This document shows, piece by piece, positions 12,801-25,800 of a stretch of 64,000 bases of DNA (position 1 is the first letter of the stretch; each line of letters starts with the position of its first letter). The stretch lies in contig OX419345.1 in the NCBI GenBank assembly GCA_948470475.1, forward strand, positions 9,522,481 to 9,586,480, written 5' to 3'. The notes beneath the pieces were generated by a model. It was not told where the DNA came from, searched no databases, and was given only the letters and a program-made list of their open reading frames with translations. Source of the stretch: Galaxea fascicularis. Its lineage: Eukaryota > Cnidaria > Anthozoa > Scleractinia > Euphylliidae. A program made the position numbers and the translations under genes.

Positions 12801-15800
12801 ACCGAGTACAGTGCCATCCACGCTGTGCCGTCCGCCTGGAGTAAGAAAGAAAAATAACATTTTGACGTTAAATCCAACAGGTTTTGGCTTGCCTGTTATT
12901 GGTTATTTATTTTATAGTTTAGTACTTCATAGACAAAAAACTTGAAAGGAAATACAAAATGAATTTTGTTAGTTGGAGTCAAATCGTCACAAAATTAACA
13001 TCATCAAAAATGTTTTCTTTTCAAGCTTTTTAATGGTACATTTGAGAACTTTAACGAGGATAAAAAGTTTTACGAACTGTGAAAAGAAAAAACTAATTGC
13101 CGAGACCCAGAATCACATGGCCTCTCCGGTTTTGAAGCAGGGATCTTCAGATCTTCATTCTGGTGCTCTCTCAACTGAGTTACCTCGGTAACCAGTATCA
13201 CGATCAAATCGTTTCGGACCCGGCTACAGGTCTGTGAGTATATGAAAGTTACCTGACAAAGGCGATCTCCAGGGGGTAGTGGCTTAGATCTGTCGAACAA
13301 ACCTGAAATTAAAGGAAAATTGCATCAGCTGAACTGATGTGTTGGGCAGGCCGGAGACCATGCAAAAATGTTAATCAAGCACTCACCAATGTTGTCGAGT
13401 CCAAGAAATCCTCCACCGAAAATATTTTTTCCTTCGGGGTCTTTCCTGTTCACCCACCTGCAACGAAAACAATTTGATTCTTATTCTCATAATTCTTATT
13501 ACTATTTCGGTGATTTGTATGAGTGATGGGCCTTTTGGGGTTGTGCATAAGGGACGATCTTTGACAATAAGGAAAGGAGAAATCCCACGGATTTCCTCTC
13601 CCTCTGACTTTCGGTATATCAGTGTATTTAATCCCACAGTGTTTTAGAGATAAAAAAAGAGAGAAGGAAATAAAAATAATGGGTAAAATGGGATTTAGAT
13701 TGTAGAGATACGAAATTATTCAGAGCTCTAAAGAAATCCCCGGAGACCTTCAGATCCTCAGTCTGACGCTCTCCCAACTGAACTCTCCCATCAGAGTTAA
13801 AAAAGAATAGAAATTGAAACGTTTGAAGTTTCCCAGGTTTGCAGGAGACAACTTTTCTGTTAACGATTTCACTTTTAAGACCTACATGTAGATATTCAAA
13901 GCGTCACATTTTGTTTGGTTAACCCGTCTTACCAAGTAAAGTTCAAAAGAAGTTTTTGGAAGCATTTGGCAAGAAAGACGGTATCTTTCTTCCCAGACCT
14001 CCCAGTCAGTTCGTACACTCGGTAACAGGCCAGCGCATGCACGGGTGGATTGACGTCACTGAGCGCGAACTCGTAAGCGGGAATCTGTCCGTTTGGTGCC
14101 ATGTAGGTCTCACGAAGGAACAGTAATAACTGGTCCTTGGCAAATTCAGGGTCAACTTTGCAGAAGGGAAGCATGTGGAAGGCTGAATCCCATGAGGCGT
14201 ACTGTTAACATAAATTGAAAATAAAAATGAAAGAAAGCCCATGTTTAGTTTGCTGTCAGTATTGACAGTTTGACTCAAACCTTCAATTTCCCAGGAGCTA
14301 ACAAATCAGGCATAAGTAGTCTGTAAGGTCATAAGGTAGTGATGGTTTTCCATGTTAAAAAAAATACATAGTATCGGTGAGGTCAAGAAAAACTGCTCCG
14401 TGGGTGCAGGCCCGTAGGGAGGGGGGCTGCGATGGGTGCGCTCGCAACCCCCTCCCCCCACAGGCTGCGGAGGTCCACTTTTTAGTTGACCAACAGAGTC
14501 AGCATGACACAAGGGAGGCTCTCCTCACTGGCCCTTATGCACATCCACTATCTAACAGACATTGATTTAGAAGAAGTAGTGGATGTGTTTGCTAAGAAGC
14601 ACCCAAGAAGGTCTGAGCTTGGGACACTCCTAAAAGATGTTGATGATCAACAGCAAACCTAGTGCCACTTTGTTTGCTGTTGATCACGATCTACTTTAGG
14701 GAATAATGTCACGCAAGAGAATGTGTCCAATTAATTCGGTATAATACGAATTTGCAACTTTGTTTCTATTTTTGTTGCGTTTAGATTGTGACATTATTCC
14801 CAACATCATCATCATCATCATCATCATTATTATTATTATTATTATTCTACTTCTTTGCGAAAAAGAAAAATTTTAAAGTTGAAAAATTGAGTAATATTCG
14901 CATTTTTAGGTTTTCCGTTTCAGCTGCCTGTTTCCATATCATACTGCCCCCAAAACGCACGAAATGCAATTTCAGACAACCATAATTTTTCAAATTTTCC
15001 CGGAGGAACATGCCCCTGGACCCCCCTAGAGGCTAGCGCTTACGGCATTCCCTAAATGGACAAATCGGGCTTGTACTTAGCTGACCAGGCCGTAGGCCGA
15101 GTTGAGTGAAATTAGGCTAAATCCCTCAAGATTGAAAAGGATAGTTGTTTTATTATTCAGCGCACTGAAAACGCAAGAGTCATTTTACAGAAACGCTGGA
15201 ACAATCCCCATTTTGCTACGCTACGCCGCATGGTGTAAACAATATCCAAGACATGTGTCCTTTGTAATTTCTAGCCCTGGCTATAAAAGAATGCACGTTC
15301 AGATACTATGGGGAGTATACTGCAACCATATGCTAATAAATCGTACAACGTGGTACATACCCAAGGATACTCCCATTTGTCAGGCATGGAAATCACATCC
15401 TTATTGTGCAGGTATTTCCATTCCGAGTTTCTTCCTTTCAGTCGATCGGGAGGTGGACAAGGCATGCTGGGATCACCTTTCAGCCACTCATCAATGACGT
15501 AATAATAAAATTGTTTGCTCCATAGTAATCCTGCGTAGGCCTGGCGCGAGACTACGTCTTCGTCATCTGTAAGGGATTCTATCAACAGAAAAAAAATAAC
15601 GTAAGTTGTTGTATGATTAAAACTTTACTTCATATGCTACCGCACAAGTTGTTAATTAAAAACAAAACAAAACAAAACCCAGCCGAACTTAGAGAGAGAA
15701 AAGCAACAACAGAAGTGGGTTTCAGATAGGCCTTCATAGATTACGCTAGTAAAAGAAGCATATTATGCTAGTAGCATTGCTTTTTTTTGGCGAAATTATG

Positions 15801-18800
15801 CTAAAATTATGCTCTTTTTTTCCAAATTATGCCCCTTTTTTTAAATTATGCTCTTCGAAAAAATTGCAAATAAGTCCAAAAAATATTTTTTTAATTAGAA
15901 GCCAACGCAGCCTACAATGTGACTTCCGTTTCCGGTGTACCTCAGAGCCGGGCTCAGACCATTTCAGACGCCGCTCAGTGATTTACAGTGAACTACAAAT
16001 GCTACTACTTGAACTAACACTTAAAACATCGAATAACGTCACCAAGTGCTTGGGACTTGGGAGTAGAGATGAACAATGATCAAATTGTAGCATAAAAAAT
16101 GATCCGATAATTATCAAAATATGCGAATTATGCTAGCATTGCTACTTGGCAGAAATTATGCCAGTTTGCTCAAATTATGCTAAAAATTATGCTAGCATAA
16201 TCTATAAAGGCCTAGTATCAGAACTTCTTTTCTATTTTTTAGTCACGTGTCCATCACGTGGCAGTTTTGAGAATAAGGACAGAGTATACACTTGATTTAT
16301 CAGGAGAAAAAAGGTTTACCTGGTATAACAGCCTTGTAAAACTCATCGGCCTCATGTTTCCTCCTACGCATCACATCATCAAAAGCTTTTTCACCCAAAG
16401 GGAGAGGCACTCTATCGTTCCAGGCTGAAAGACGACAGCGAATAACGTGCTTCCCTCCGGAAGGGACAGTAAGGACATAATGCGCTGCTATTTTAGTGCC
16501 CTCCTTGAGTGGATTTACTGCTTCGGTCTCATTGTCGATGAGGTAGCGATGAAATGAATCTTTCGTGAAAGGTGACGTCTTAGATGTGTTAAAGAGTTTC
16601 TGTTGGAAAAAACGAGATTGATCGATGAAATGTTGTCGGCATTGATTTCTTATTCAGGTCATTCAGTTGTTCAAATAACGAATGAGTAGGAACAAATATG
16701 CATTGGTTTCAATACGTGTCGTCCATTACAGTGAACTATATCATGAATACAGGTATCCACTTTTGAGTAACTGCAGCCACAAGTGGCAGCTAAATCACAC
16801 GTCAACCAACTTTATTAAGAGGGTGGGGGTTGTGAGCTTGGGTGCTAATGGCTTTTTCTCTTTAAGCACGGTAGCGCAGGTTTTGATCATTAAGTTCAGT
16901 GCGCGGTCCAGGGATCGAAGCTCTCTTTTTTCTTTACAAACACGTAATATGTGGATTTCGTAGAGATGAGAAACTTTGGATTCCATAAAAGGCCTTGAAA
17001 AAGAATGGAATTCTTTATATTTTTCACTCTTGGAAACTGCGTGAAGCCGTGTAAATGGTTTTTGTAGACATCCAGATTAACGTGTCCTCAGTACTCCCTA
17101 AGAGAATAATTTTACCGAAAGCTGCGCCATTTTACTGGCAATTACTTACACCGAACATTTAGGTGTTTTAATCAAATTTAATTCCATGGGCTTTCTGAAG
17201 GGATCAGAAGTGTTATTGAAACTCCCAATGGTATCAACACTCCCCTTTGGAAATCTAAGACGTATAACTAGCGCAGCTTGCTTCAAATCTTCATCTCTAC
17301 ACTACCTTGCAATTAGTTTCGTTTTCTGTGAAAAGCAGTTTAGGTGCTTGCCCATTCGGGTCATTTTCCACTGAAAAAATATATTTCCCCAAGGTGTCGT
17401 GTCGGCATTCCACCTGACCGAGCGCTGTCTGTATCATCTTTGGCCTCCTAGTACAACCTATCGACTTTGAACTCTGTAGGCACGTACACGCCTCGTGGCT
17501 ACAGCCCCAGCTCCACGTATTTCTAAACCACAGCGTTGGTAGCACGTGCAACCGCGCTTGTTCAGACCCACGATTTTCTATGGTAATATTGATAAGTACA
17601 TCATTGGAGGTATTCTTTGAGTACTCTGCAAAAATGTCCCAGTAACGTCCATCGTCAAACACGCCTAAATAAAACAAAAGAATGCGAGAAAAAATTTTGC
17701 TGCTAAAATTTGTTTGGCCTGAAGGATGTGACGCTTCATTCTTTTACACACTACTTTGAACTGACTCCCACTTTAATGATACAAACCTTAGTGACAGTCA
17801 ACCTGTTGCTTAAAAGGAGCTTTTTATTCCTCAAAAACGCCCGCCCGCGTAAAGAACTGACCCACTAGAAAACAAATTTGGTGAGCTTTGAGCGACCTCA
17901 TGTTGCCTGTTTTTTCTATTGAACAAATCACGATCAGCACGGTTCTCGGCTTTTAGTCATAAATGTTATACGATCAAACTTTGTTATCAATTAGGCGCCA
18001 GTGGGCACGTGCCGGGGTGGACGGCTCCTGTCGTTTCAGTTATTAAATGTGCCTAGATTAAGTTTTGTCCTATCCTGCTGCAAGTTTTCATTCTCGAATG
18101 ATAACCAACATTAGTTATTTTTCCTAATAGCGAATTGTATATACAGTTTTCACTAATAAATTTCTTCCTTTACAAGGAGGCGAGAATTTATTTTAACACA
18201 CATTTTGATCTTTCGTGACAATTCCCTGAAACTAGTGAAACATATTTTGACAATTACCCATACTGTTTTCGGTTCCTGTTGATTCAGCCTTCAGCAGTTT
18301 CACCAACCGACTACCAAACGATGAAATACTGAATTCTTATTAAATACCTGAGTGAGGCTTTGTTATCGTACTCGTTTCTTGTTTGTTACTCATTGCAAGT
18401 TGAGTTGCGTTTTTCGGAAGGGGATGAATAAGTTATCGAGATAGCTCAGTCGGGAGAGCGTGAGACCGAAGATCTGAAAGTCCATGGGTCTAATCACGAG
18501 TGACTGTAAGGCTAGTTTCAAAGAGTTGCGATTTCCTAACCATTACTGTTTGTGTGTGAGGTGCTATCAGCATTCTGGTCGGCTTGTTTTGAGTTTATTT
18601 GTGTTCTGAAAGCACTCACAGAAAAAAGCAATTATCAGTCTAGGTTCCATGACCTTGGTTTAGTTTTACGCAATCTGAATGAAAGGAAGCAGTTTAGTTT
18701 AAGTGTTGACTTCGCAGCAATTTGCGAGCGGGCGAGATAGCTCGGTTGGGAAAGCGTCAGCCTGAAGATCTGAAGGTCCCTCGGGTTCAAGTCCTGAAGT

Positions 18801-21800
18801 TCCCTTGAGCTCTGAACCATCCCGGGTCTCGGCAGGCATTCACAAAGTTCGTTTTGTAATAGATGGTATTTTTTTACGCCTTCAAAAAGTGATTCAAACA
18901 AACAAAAAAATTACCCGTATCAGCCAGTTCAAATTCACGGGCTTCCTTGGTTCTTTCTTTATTCTCGGTGACAAGTTTATCATAAGGATATTCATTCTGT
19001 GGGTATTTGTAAAGGGCCTTCATGTAAGAATGAGTTGGAGTGGAGTCCAGATAGTAATAGCATTCTTTAACATCCTCACCATGGTTACCTGTTAAAGTGA
19101 AGACGAGATATTCATTACCAAGAACTGTTGTTCTAGAAACTCTGTCTTGTGCCTTAAAAGGTTATCATAAACAACATAAAACCATCGAGTCACTATCTGA
19201 GTTGTTAAATATTGCACCATGGACAACAGGATATAAGGGCGTTAACGTTCACAGTTACATTTCCGGTTTTTATTTTTTTACCCCCAAAATCTGAAGTTTG
19301 GAAATCTGGGTGTGGAAAATTCTGATTCTTTATCAGTAAACTAGTGAAATAGAGCAATTATAGCATGAACCACTTGAATAAAATAAGTAAATAACTAATT
19401 AAACAATTATATATATATATAAATTATTCAATTAATGAACGCCAAACGCGAGAAAACCAGCATAAGCGTCGCCAGAAGTGATTTAGAATTAATGGTTTGA
19501 GAAAACATAAAACAGGAGAAAATATTTATTTCAAAACCAACAAAGGTAGCCTATGGTTCCCTCACCCTCGGTTCCAGTGAGCCCAAAAAGCCTCTCTTTC
19601 AGAATAGGATCTTTCTCATTCCATAGAGCCAATCCAAAACACAGCCGGCACTCACGGTCTGTGATTCCAAGTAAACCGTCCTCGCCCCAGCGGTAAGCAC
19701 GAGATCGGGCGTGGTCGTGAGGAAAATATTCCCAGCTGAAAAAAGAAAAAATGTGAACCTTTCGACGTGTTTGTGCGAGGATTTCAAAAGAGTCTTTACT
19801 TTCTTTCCTTCAAGCGAGTCTCATTCTATCAGCCTGTTCCGGGCTGTGGCAAAAAGGATATTTCCTTCATGCAACGAGTGACGACAAAAGCGTGAACGTC
19901 TCAAATGTTCACTGTGTGAACTTTACGTACATGAGCACGTGCGACCGTAAGGTGATTTACAGGTGTGGTGCGAAGCAATTTTCCTGGAATTTCTTTACTT
20001 CATACGAACGTTTAAAATTGATTTTGTCGTAGGCAAACCACTAGAAACTGAAGGTGAATCGAAATGAAGTAATCCATGCAGGCGTAGTTTTGCCTCTAAC
20101 ACGGTTAACTGGTCAACGAGGGATTAATCCATTTTAAAACTTAATTATCGGTGAGCTGGCCTATAAATGGAAACGAAAATGGGGGGGACCTTGTTTTGAT
20201 GCAGACCTCACTGCTTTTCTCGTGTAAATCACGTTGTTACCATGCCGCCTAGTCCACATTTACAAGAGAATGACAGAGGTTTGCATCAAACCAAGGTCAC
20301 CACCAGCCCCGCTTCAACTCAAAGGCCAGCTCACTGATCACACACCTGTAAAATCGGCGCTATCCAACTAACAAAGGTTATTTAGAGTTACATTACTTTT
20401 TATTTGTTGGATGGTGACTTATACTTTGGCTAAAACTACCCGCTCTTTGAACAACTGGGGCCTGAAGTTCGAATCTAGTCCAGTTACTGAATAGTAGAGA
20501 TCTTTCGCCTCAGTCAAAATTTTCTTTAATCCTAGCGTTTAAAAATATCGTCAACAAGCGGGATGGAAACCTCGGTTAATCTTCCTTATTCATACTATCA
20601 TACGTATTAATCAGATTTCGAACAACTGGGCCATGAGCGTGGTGGGAGTCTATAATCCTCATTTAAAAGTTAGTCACGGGTAAGATCTTCGGAAACTTAA
20701 CAACTCAAGAGTGTTCTTTTGTGTAGTTGGCTGGATTTCAGTAATTTTAACCCCTAAGAGGTACTAATTCGTTGTGAAAATTAGCTCCTGTGAGATTTTC
20801 CTTCCGGCTTGAAATACCGGAATAAATACCGACGGTGGCGAGCTTAAGTTGTTCATAACAGGATACTTTGTGGGGAAGATTAGATTTTTATATGAGATTT
20901 GGTGAAGTTAAACGGAAAAGGATAGATACCCTACAATGAGCCCTGCTCGACTTAGATCCCGTAACAACAAAATGAGTACCGATCTGTAACCCCAGCTTAA
21001 GGTGATATGACGATCAGTTCGCCTTCACCATATGTATAAGATGGGAGTTATAGCGCCCTTGACAAAACATAGGCTTAAGGCACTTAATTTAGTTTATAGT
21101 AAACATTAAAGCTGATAAGACCATGCAACCTAGCTTCTACTGCTGTTCCCGCCGGTTCCGCGATATCCATAAGATGTCTAAGATAAGATCCAACCAAATC
21201 GGCTGTGATTGAGGACTTTTCTGAGCCACCTAACTTGTTTTGTTGATTCAAATATGTGTATAGAAGTAAGTGCACATAAGTGTGGGTTTAACAACAAAAC
21301 AAAGGAATTGGCTCGAAAGAAGAAGAAGCAAATTGACACAGTCACACCAAATCCAGAAAAAAATATATTACTCTTTCTCTTAGAAAGGAAGAGTCACAAC
21401 ATACAAGAGGCATGCGGTATTTTTGCAATAACGTAGCACTGGTAGACAAAAAATACTACCATTCCAACAACCGGAAATCGAAAAAAAGAACTGAAAAAAG
21501 AGAGAGAAGAATACAAACAAACAAACCAAAAATGAGACATGCTTTTCGGGGCGGACAGACGGCGGAGTAAATTCGTTCTCTTTTGTTTGGGAATGAGCTC
21601 CTTATCAGATTTTACTGAAAGTACTGCGAGAACTCACAAAGCACTAGTTTAAATGCACGGAATTGAATGATATCTTAAAAAGGTACGTTTCTTTTACAGA
21701 AAGGCTTGTAATTAATAGCTTTATACGTACGAGTTCGCAAGGTGGTGATTTACAGGCAGGAAGTAATACTCACGTCTTAGAAGTCGTTCTTAGTGTTAGG

Positions 21801-22856
21801 CCCGGTTCAAACATCGAACTTTATATGTGCCGGATCTAATACAAATGAGAAAAATCCATTGTTTTCCCTTATTTGCATGAAATTCGGCACATGCAAAGTT
21901 CGACGTTTGAACCGAGCCTTATTAATTGAACGCTAAGAGTGCGATCTCACGTGCCCTTACTATTCGAACAGTGCGTGCCGCGTGTAGCACGATTTACGTC
22001 ATCTACATTTCCGGAAATCGGAGAAGTAAGAGAACATCCAAAAACAGAGTGAGTACTTTCAATCATGACAAGAGTTTGAAGTCAAGAGTCAAGTTTGTAC
22101 CGAGGGTTAAATATTCTACACGTGCCGTCTGCTAAGCACGCTGAAACAAGCAGCAGTCCTTTTCTCTTAAAACGAAACATGATTTCATGGTAAAAAATGA
22201 ACACAGAAGGACCCTCTGATATACCTAAACTGAAAACTTGCAAAGATTTTGATGTTCTGAACACTGAGAAGCATCTGTTCATTAAGGAATCTTGTGGGAT
22301 AAGAGTGGTGGGTGGCTTGAGTAAACAGTACTTGAACTCAATAAAGCTGAAAAATGAACTAAACTGAGTTAAGTTACCAGGTTCCGTCATGAGAATAATC
22401 CTCACGGACAGTTCCCCATTGCCTTTCGGACAAATAAGGTCCCCATCCCCTCCATCTGTTGTCTGGGTCATTTTTGTCTTCTTCAAGCCGTCTGCATTCC
22501 TCCGGTTGCTTTTTCCACTCTGCTGTATAGCTTTTCTTCCTGCGCCATATCTTGGGAAAATTTTCTTCACTGTATGAAGAATTACTCTTCAAGAGTTGGG
22601 CATTAAAATAATTTCGGACAGACCAGAAGGAAGGAGAAACCTTTCTGAGCTTGTCTTTTAACCTGAGTAGGTCAAGCCATTTTATTTCTTGCTGGCTTCT
22701 TTTTTCGTCTACTTGACACCCAGCCGACATCTCTGATACAGAGGCGGAGCGACAATGCTTATAGACCGGTTTGGCTTCCATCTCTTTTGTGGAGATTGGT
22801 GCATCACCGCCTTCCATGGACATTCTACGAGAGAAGAGTTGGTTAAGAGAATCCAT
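9893..22856 (-). CDS. Glycoside hydrolase family 63 protein, bacterial/fungal type (complete, 13 coding exons)
   Basis: Exons, minus strand: 22856-22378, 19735-19566, 19088-18915, 17664-17306, 16599-16320, 15578-15361, 14201-13933, 13457-13387, 13302-13253, 12835-12473, 11945-11681, 11467-11191, 9998-9893. All junctions are GT-AG and keep phase, giving 3081 nt and 1026 residues. Residues 1-136 form a charged extension without a signal peptide. The family core starts at [17 protein letters not shown], then [114 protein letters not shown] and HQTGWTALV. By analogy with the clan, Asp565 (SWDSAF) and Glu979 (YEYFDPENG) are the likely catalytic acid and base. It is probably a cytosolic alpha-glycosidase; the substrate is unknown. 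It is not the ER processing glucosidase MOGS, which has a membrane anchor. The start could instead be the in-frame ATG at 22823. Confidence 0.92.
10661..11045. mobile_element. Palindromic GGGCCC-ended MITE with reiterated CAGCCCGGGCTG
   Basis: The 385-bp element lies in the last GH63 intron. Its ends GGGCCCTATTACATGGCGAA and the complement ending CATGTAATCGGGCCC form inverted repeats of about 38 bp. The flanks are TAA on both sides (10658-10660, 11046-11048). Inside, the self-complementary block CAGCCCGGGCTG recurs at least four times, with further half-copies and a second stem (CCTAGCCCGGTTTG paired with CAAACCGGGCTAGG, about 10781-10812). The 3-bp TAA duplication suggests PIF/Harbinger mobilisation. 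Confidence 0.75.
13125..13192 (-). repeat. tRNA-Phe-like sequence (SINE head or tRNA pseudogene)
   Basis: The minus strand reads TAACTCAGTTGAGAGAGCAC, then TGAAGATCTGAAGATCCC. This matches the D arm and the GAA anticodon arm of metazoan tRNA-Phe. The T arm (CTGCTTCAAAACC) is degraded and no acceptor stem closes, so this is not a working tRNA gene. Confidence 0.6.
13737..13795 (-). repeat. tRNA-Phe-like sequence (degenerate)
   Basis: The minus strand reads GAGTTCAGTTGGGAGAGCGT followed by CAGACTGAGGATCTGAAGG. It has the same tRNA-Phe-like D arm and anticodon arm as the other copies in this gene, with A to G in the anticodon loop and a lost T arm. It lies in the GH63 intron between exons 7 and 8. 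Confidence 0.55.
14799..14846. repeat. (CAT)n(TTA)n microsatellite
   Basis: Compound trinucleotide run, CAT then TTA, in the GH63 intron between exons 6 and 7. Confidence 0.9.
15729..16212. mobile_element. TIR element rich in ATTATGCT, TA target site
   Basis: The ends GGCCTTCATAGATTACGCTAG and the complement ending ATAATCTATAAAGGCC are inverted repeats flanked by TA on both sides. Next to each end the octamer ATTATGCT, or close variants, is repeated many times. The 484-bp body has no transposase. It sits in the GH63 intron between exons 5 and 6. The TA site suggests a Tc1/mariner-type non-autonomous element. Confidence 0.68.
18435..18500 (+). repeat. tRNA-Phe-like sequence
   Basis: Reads GAGATAGCTCAGTCGGGAGAGCGT, followed by CCGAAGATCTGAAAGTCC. 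This is close to the D and anticodon arms of tRNA-Phe(GAA). The anticodon stem has a mismatch and the T arm is eroded (GGGTCTAATC). It lies in the GH63 intron between exons 3 and 4. Confidence 0.62.
18729..18804 (+). repeat. tRNA-Phe-like sequence with B box
   Basis: Best preserved of the four copies: GAGATAGCTCGGTTGGGAAAGC, CTGAAGATCTGAAGGTCCC, then a good B box (GGGTTCAAGTCC). The acceptor stem pairs only in its outer bases, so it is more likely a SINE head or pseudogene than a functional tRNA-Phe gene. It lies about 300 bp from the previous copy, in the same orientation. Confidence 0.65.
20151..20335. repeat. Imperfect inverted repeat (MITE-like)
   Basis: GTGAGCTGGCCT at the left pairs with AGGCCAGCTCAC at the right. 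Inside, GACCTTGTTTTGATGCAGACCTC pairs imperfectly with its complement. It lies in the first GH63 intron. Confidence 0.5.
21799..21918. mobile_element. 120-bp MITE, TTA target duplication
   Basis: The element begins GGCCCGGTTCAAACATCGAA and ends with the near-complement TTCGACGTTTGAACCGAGCC, so the inverted repeats cover most of it. Identical TTA flanks (21796-21798 and 21919-21921) point to a PIF/Harbinger-type insertion. It lies in the first GH63 intron. Confidence 0.75.
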
Positions 22857-25800
22857 TTATAACTCAGCGCATTATTCTTCTGTATGCGCAAAGTAACCCC
22901 AATTTGATCCAAAACCCATACTGCCACAGCCCTTTTTAGTGGATCTATCTATCGTGTTTCATGCTTATATAGCAATTAGAATGTCGCAGACATCACGCTA
23001 TTTTTAAATTTCACTTACTCTAATTCAGACCTATATTTCTACGAAGTCCCGCCACTTTTTTTTAATCCGGAAAGCACCACTAATATTCCAGGATTGGTTT
23101 GTGTTTGGTGTGCATCACACGTGCTTGAGGTGTGGAAGTGTTTGTTTGGTGAGTCTGTGACGATATGCCACGTGGATCGCGTATGTTTGTAGTGCATTGA
23201 GTGAATGGATAATCAACCACATTTCGCTCAGGACACGATAACTTGTTTTGAACTAAACTAACCATCGGAGGAACTCCCTATTAATTAAAAGCTTCTCTCT
23301 AGAAATGTGGAGTACCAAAGGTTTGATTTCAAAACAGGCAATGTTTGGTTTGCATTCAGACTGAAACTATCCGTGGGACCCCACCTTGAGACGACCTTGT
23401 AAATGTGACCAGATTCGTGTCCATAGCTTGTACGGTGGTCGTGTTTTTATGCTCGTTAACTTAATGACCGCTTATAAGCTATCACAAATCACCGAAAAAC
23501 ACGTGCATTTTGTGATCTTAAAGAATTCCCCGGATTAAACAGCACAATTTATGCAGCCGCGTATCGTACTAAACTAAATAGTAGCCGTCCTGAAATCTCC
23601 TTTTTCAAAGAGGAAACAGTGCTTGAAAAGGAGGAACATCTCAGTCATGGTGCCACATTCTAGTTGCTCTGGGTGACCTTAATGGTTATGGTCGCTATAA
23701 ATAACACCAATTTCCGATTGGCTTCAGTCATGAAACTGAAATTAATCATTTAGCATTTGGTAATATAAATGAAGAAGCATTCGATTTCCATCATAAAAAG
23801 TATGTCACAGAAATATCGAGATGTGCACATAAAGAAACTCTGTTTCACCACAGGCCAGATGTAGAACTCGGTAACATATCATCTTCGCAGTCACCCCATA
23901 ATCTTACCCGTAGATTGACCATGTTGCAACGAAAAAAGGCAGAAAATGAATACTCTGACATGGAGATTTTTACATATTTCGAATTCATCTTTCACGACAT
24001 TTCTAGACAAATAATCTCACTTTTCACAGCTTTCCCTACGCCCATAAGTTGGTTTCTTTTGTCACAAGTTTATTTTCTTCAAGCACTGTCATCTCTTCCA
24101 AAACCACAAATCATATTTCTTACAGATCATTTTCCTGTGGAATAACGTAATTAGCCCGCAGGGACCCCACACGACACCAGACATACAACCCGTGGAAGTC
24201 TTGTGACTGAAATTTGAAGCGTTACATAGAGACACGTAAACAACGACAAAATTTTTTATGACGAAGCGTATTTCCTTTGGATCCCTTTCTGCAAAGGACC
24301 TATTGTAGGCATAGTTGTGTTTCTAACAGTGCGACGATATTCTTTGCTTGGACTTTGCGTGAGATGTGCTTTAAAGGTTGGGCTTATGAATGTTGTATCT
24401 AGGGTTTATCAGGTTCGGTCAGGTTTATCAGCCGTAAAACATGTGAGAATCCTATCACCTCTCGCCAACGCGTCTTCATGCAAGATGTAGATTGCCAGAG
24501 TAAATGAGCGGGGCACCGAAAGAAAGCTTTCGGTTAAATGTATGGGCTTGTTGCCTAGACTAACCACTAAAATCTTGGGTAACGTTGCACAATTCATGTA
24601 CGATTCTTTGGAGGGTTTTCATCACTTCTATGATTGTCAAAGAGCAACTTTTTGCCGCTCGACATGAAAGTTTTGTTTAGTGTTACCAAACTGAATCATT
24701 TTTGCACGTAGAGCAACGGTAAGCCTGGTTCTTGAAATCAATGGTGTAAATTCTTAAAGTGACCCCATATAACTAGAAGACGGCTAGTGTCTTTGCTCGA
24801 TAGCCATCAAGTTAATATGATATTTTAAGCAAAGTATAATTTCTTCTGCATCATTTCATAACATTGGCGACTGAAGTAAGAAGTACACTAGACCAAGATA
24901 TCAACACTGTATCAATAAAATAAACAGTAGTCTTCCACGCATAATGGTCAGTCGCCACTTGAGACCTCGTTATGACCGCAGCATATACTTAGTATCAAAC
25001 AAACAGGTCATGAGAATAAACTGAACTATCAACAAAGACAAAATGTGTATATTTTTCGAGAACTTCTTCCCGCTGGTACCGCAGTGCGTGTTGAAAGGGG
25101 CAATTTCACGGAGATTGTTTCATTAACTTAACCAGCGACAACAGATGAGAATACGAATAAACTGAACGCATAATCAACAAAGACAAATTGTAAATATGTC
25201 ACTTCAGCTCAGTCTTGCTGGTACCGTACAGGGCACTTCCATGGAAGAATATGCTTGTCTTCAGAGGAGACATTTCACGGCAAATGTTTCACTAACTTAA
25301 CTAGCCACGTGCACTGAACAGATATTACTCACAGAAACAAGTAGAAACACAAAATAATAGACGGTCCACTTTGCTTAAGTGCCCTTGACCAGGGATGATC
25401 GAGGTGGAAATAGCTCGAAACCTAAAATCAAAATTATGGCGCGGATGTTTTTCAAATTTCTACCCTCAAGTCCATCGTAAGAACCACGTAAAAAATGACT
25501 TTCTGTTGGAGGTCTAAGACTAATTGCGTATAAAAATGTACTTAGCCTTGATTCGGCCCGTATTGTGGCCTAAATACCCATGACATAAGGCTTAAAGATT
25601 TAACGAATATAGCTTATGATCAGTCAAGACTCCAAATACTCTCACCGCTTTTTGATTTAATCCTGCACCTTCAAGATCAGTTGGGCTTGTTTCCTCGAGG
25701 GCTCATGAATCTATGACTTTCCATTGTGCGAAAAATGAAGCGAACGAAAGCTTTTATGGTGAGGGCGAAAACCATGGAGCTCTTCATTTCTCTGACGTGC

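Noticed and set aside
18729..18804. Functional tRNA-Phe gene
   Set aside because: D arm, anticodon arm and B box look good but the acceptor stem does not pair along its length.
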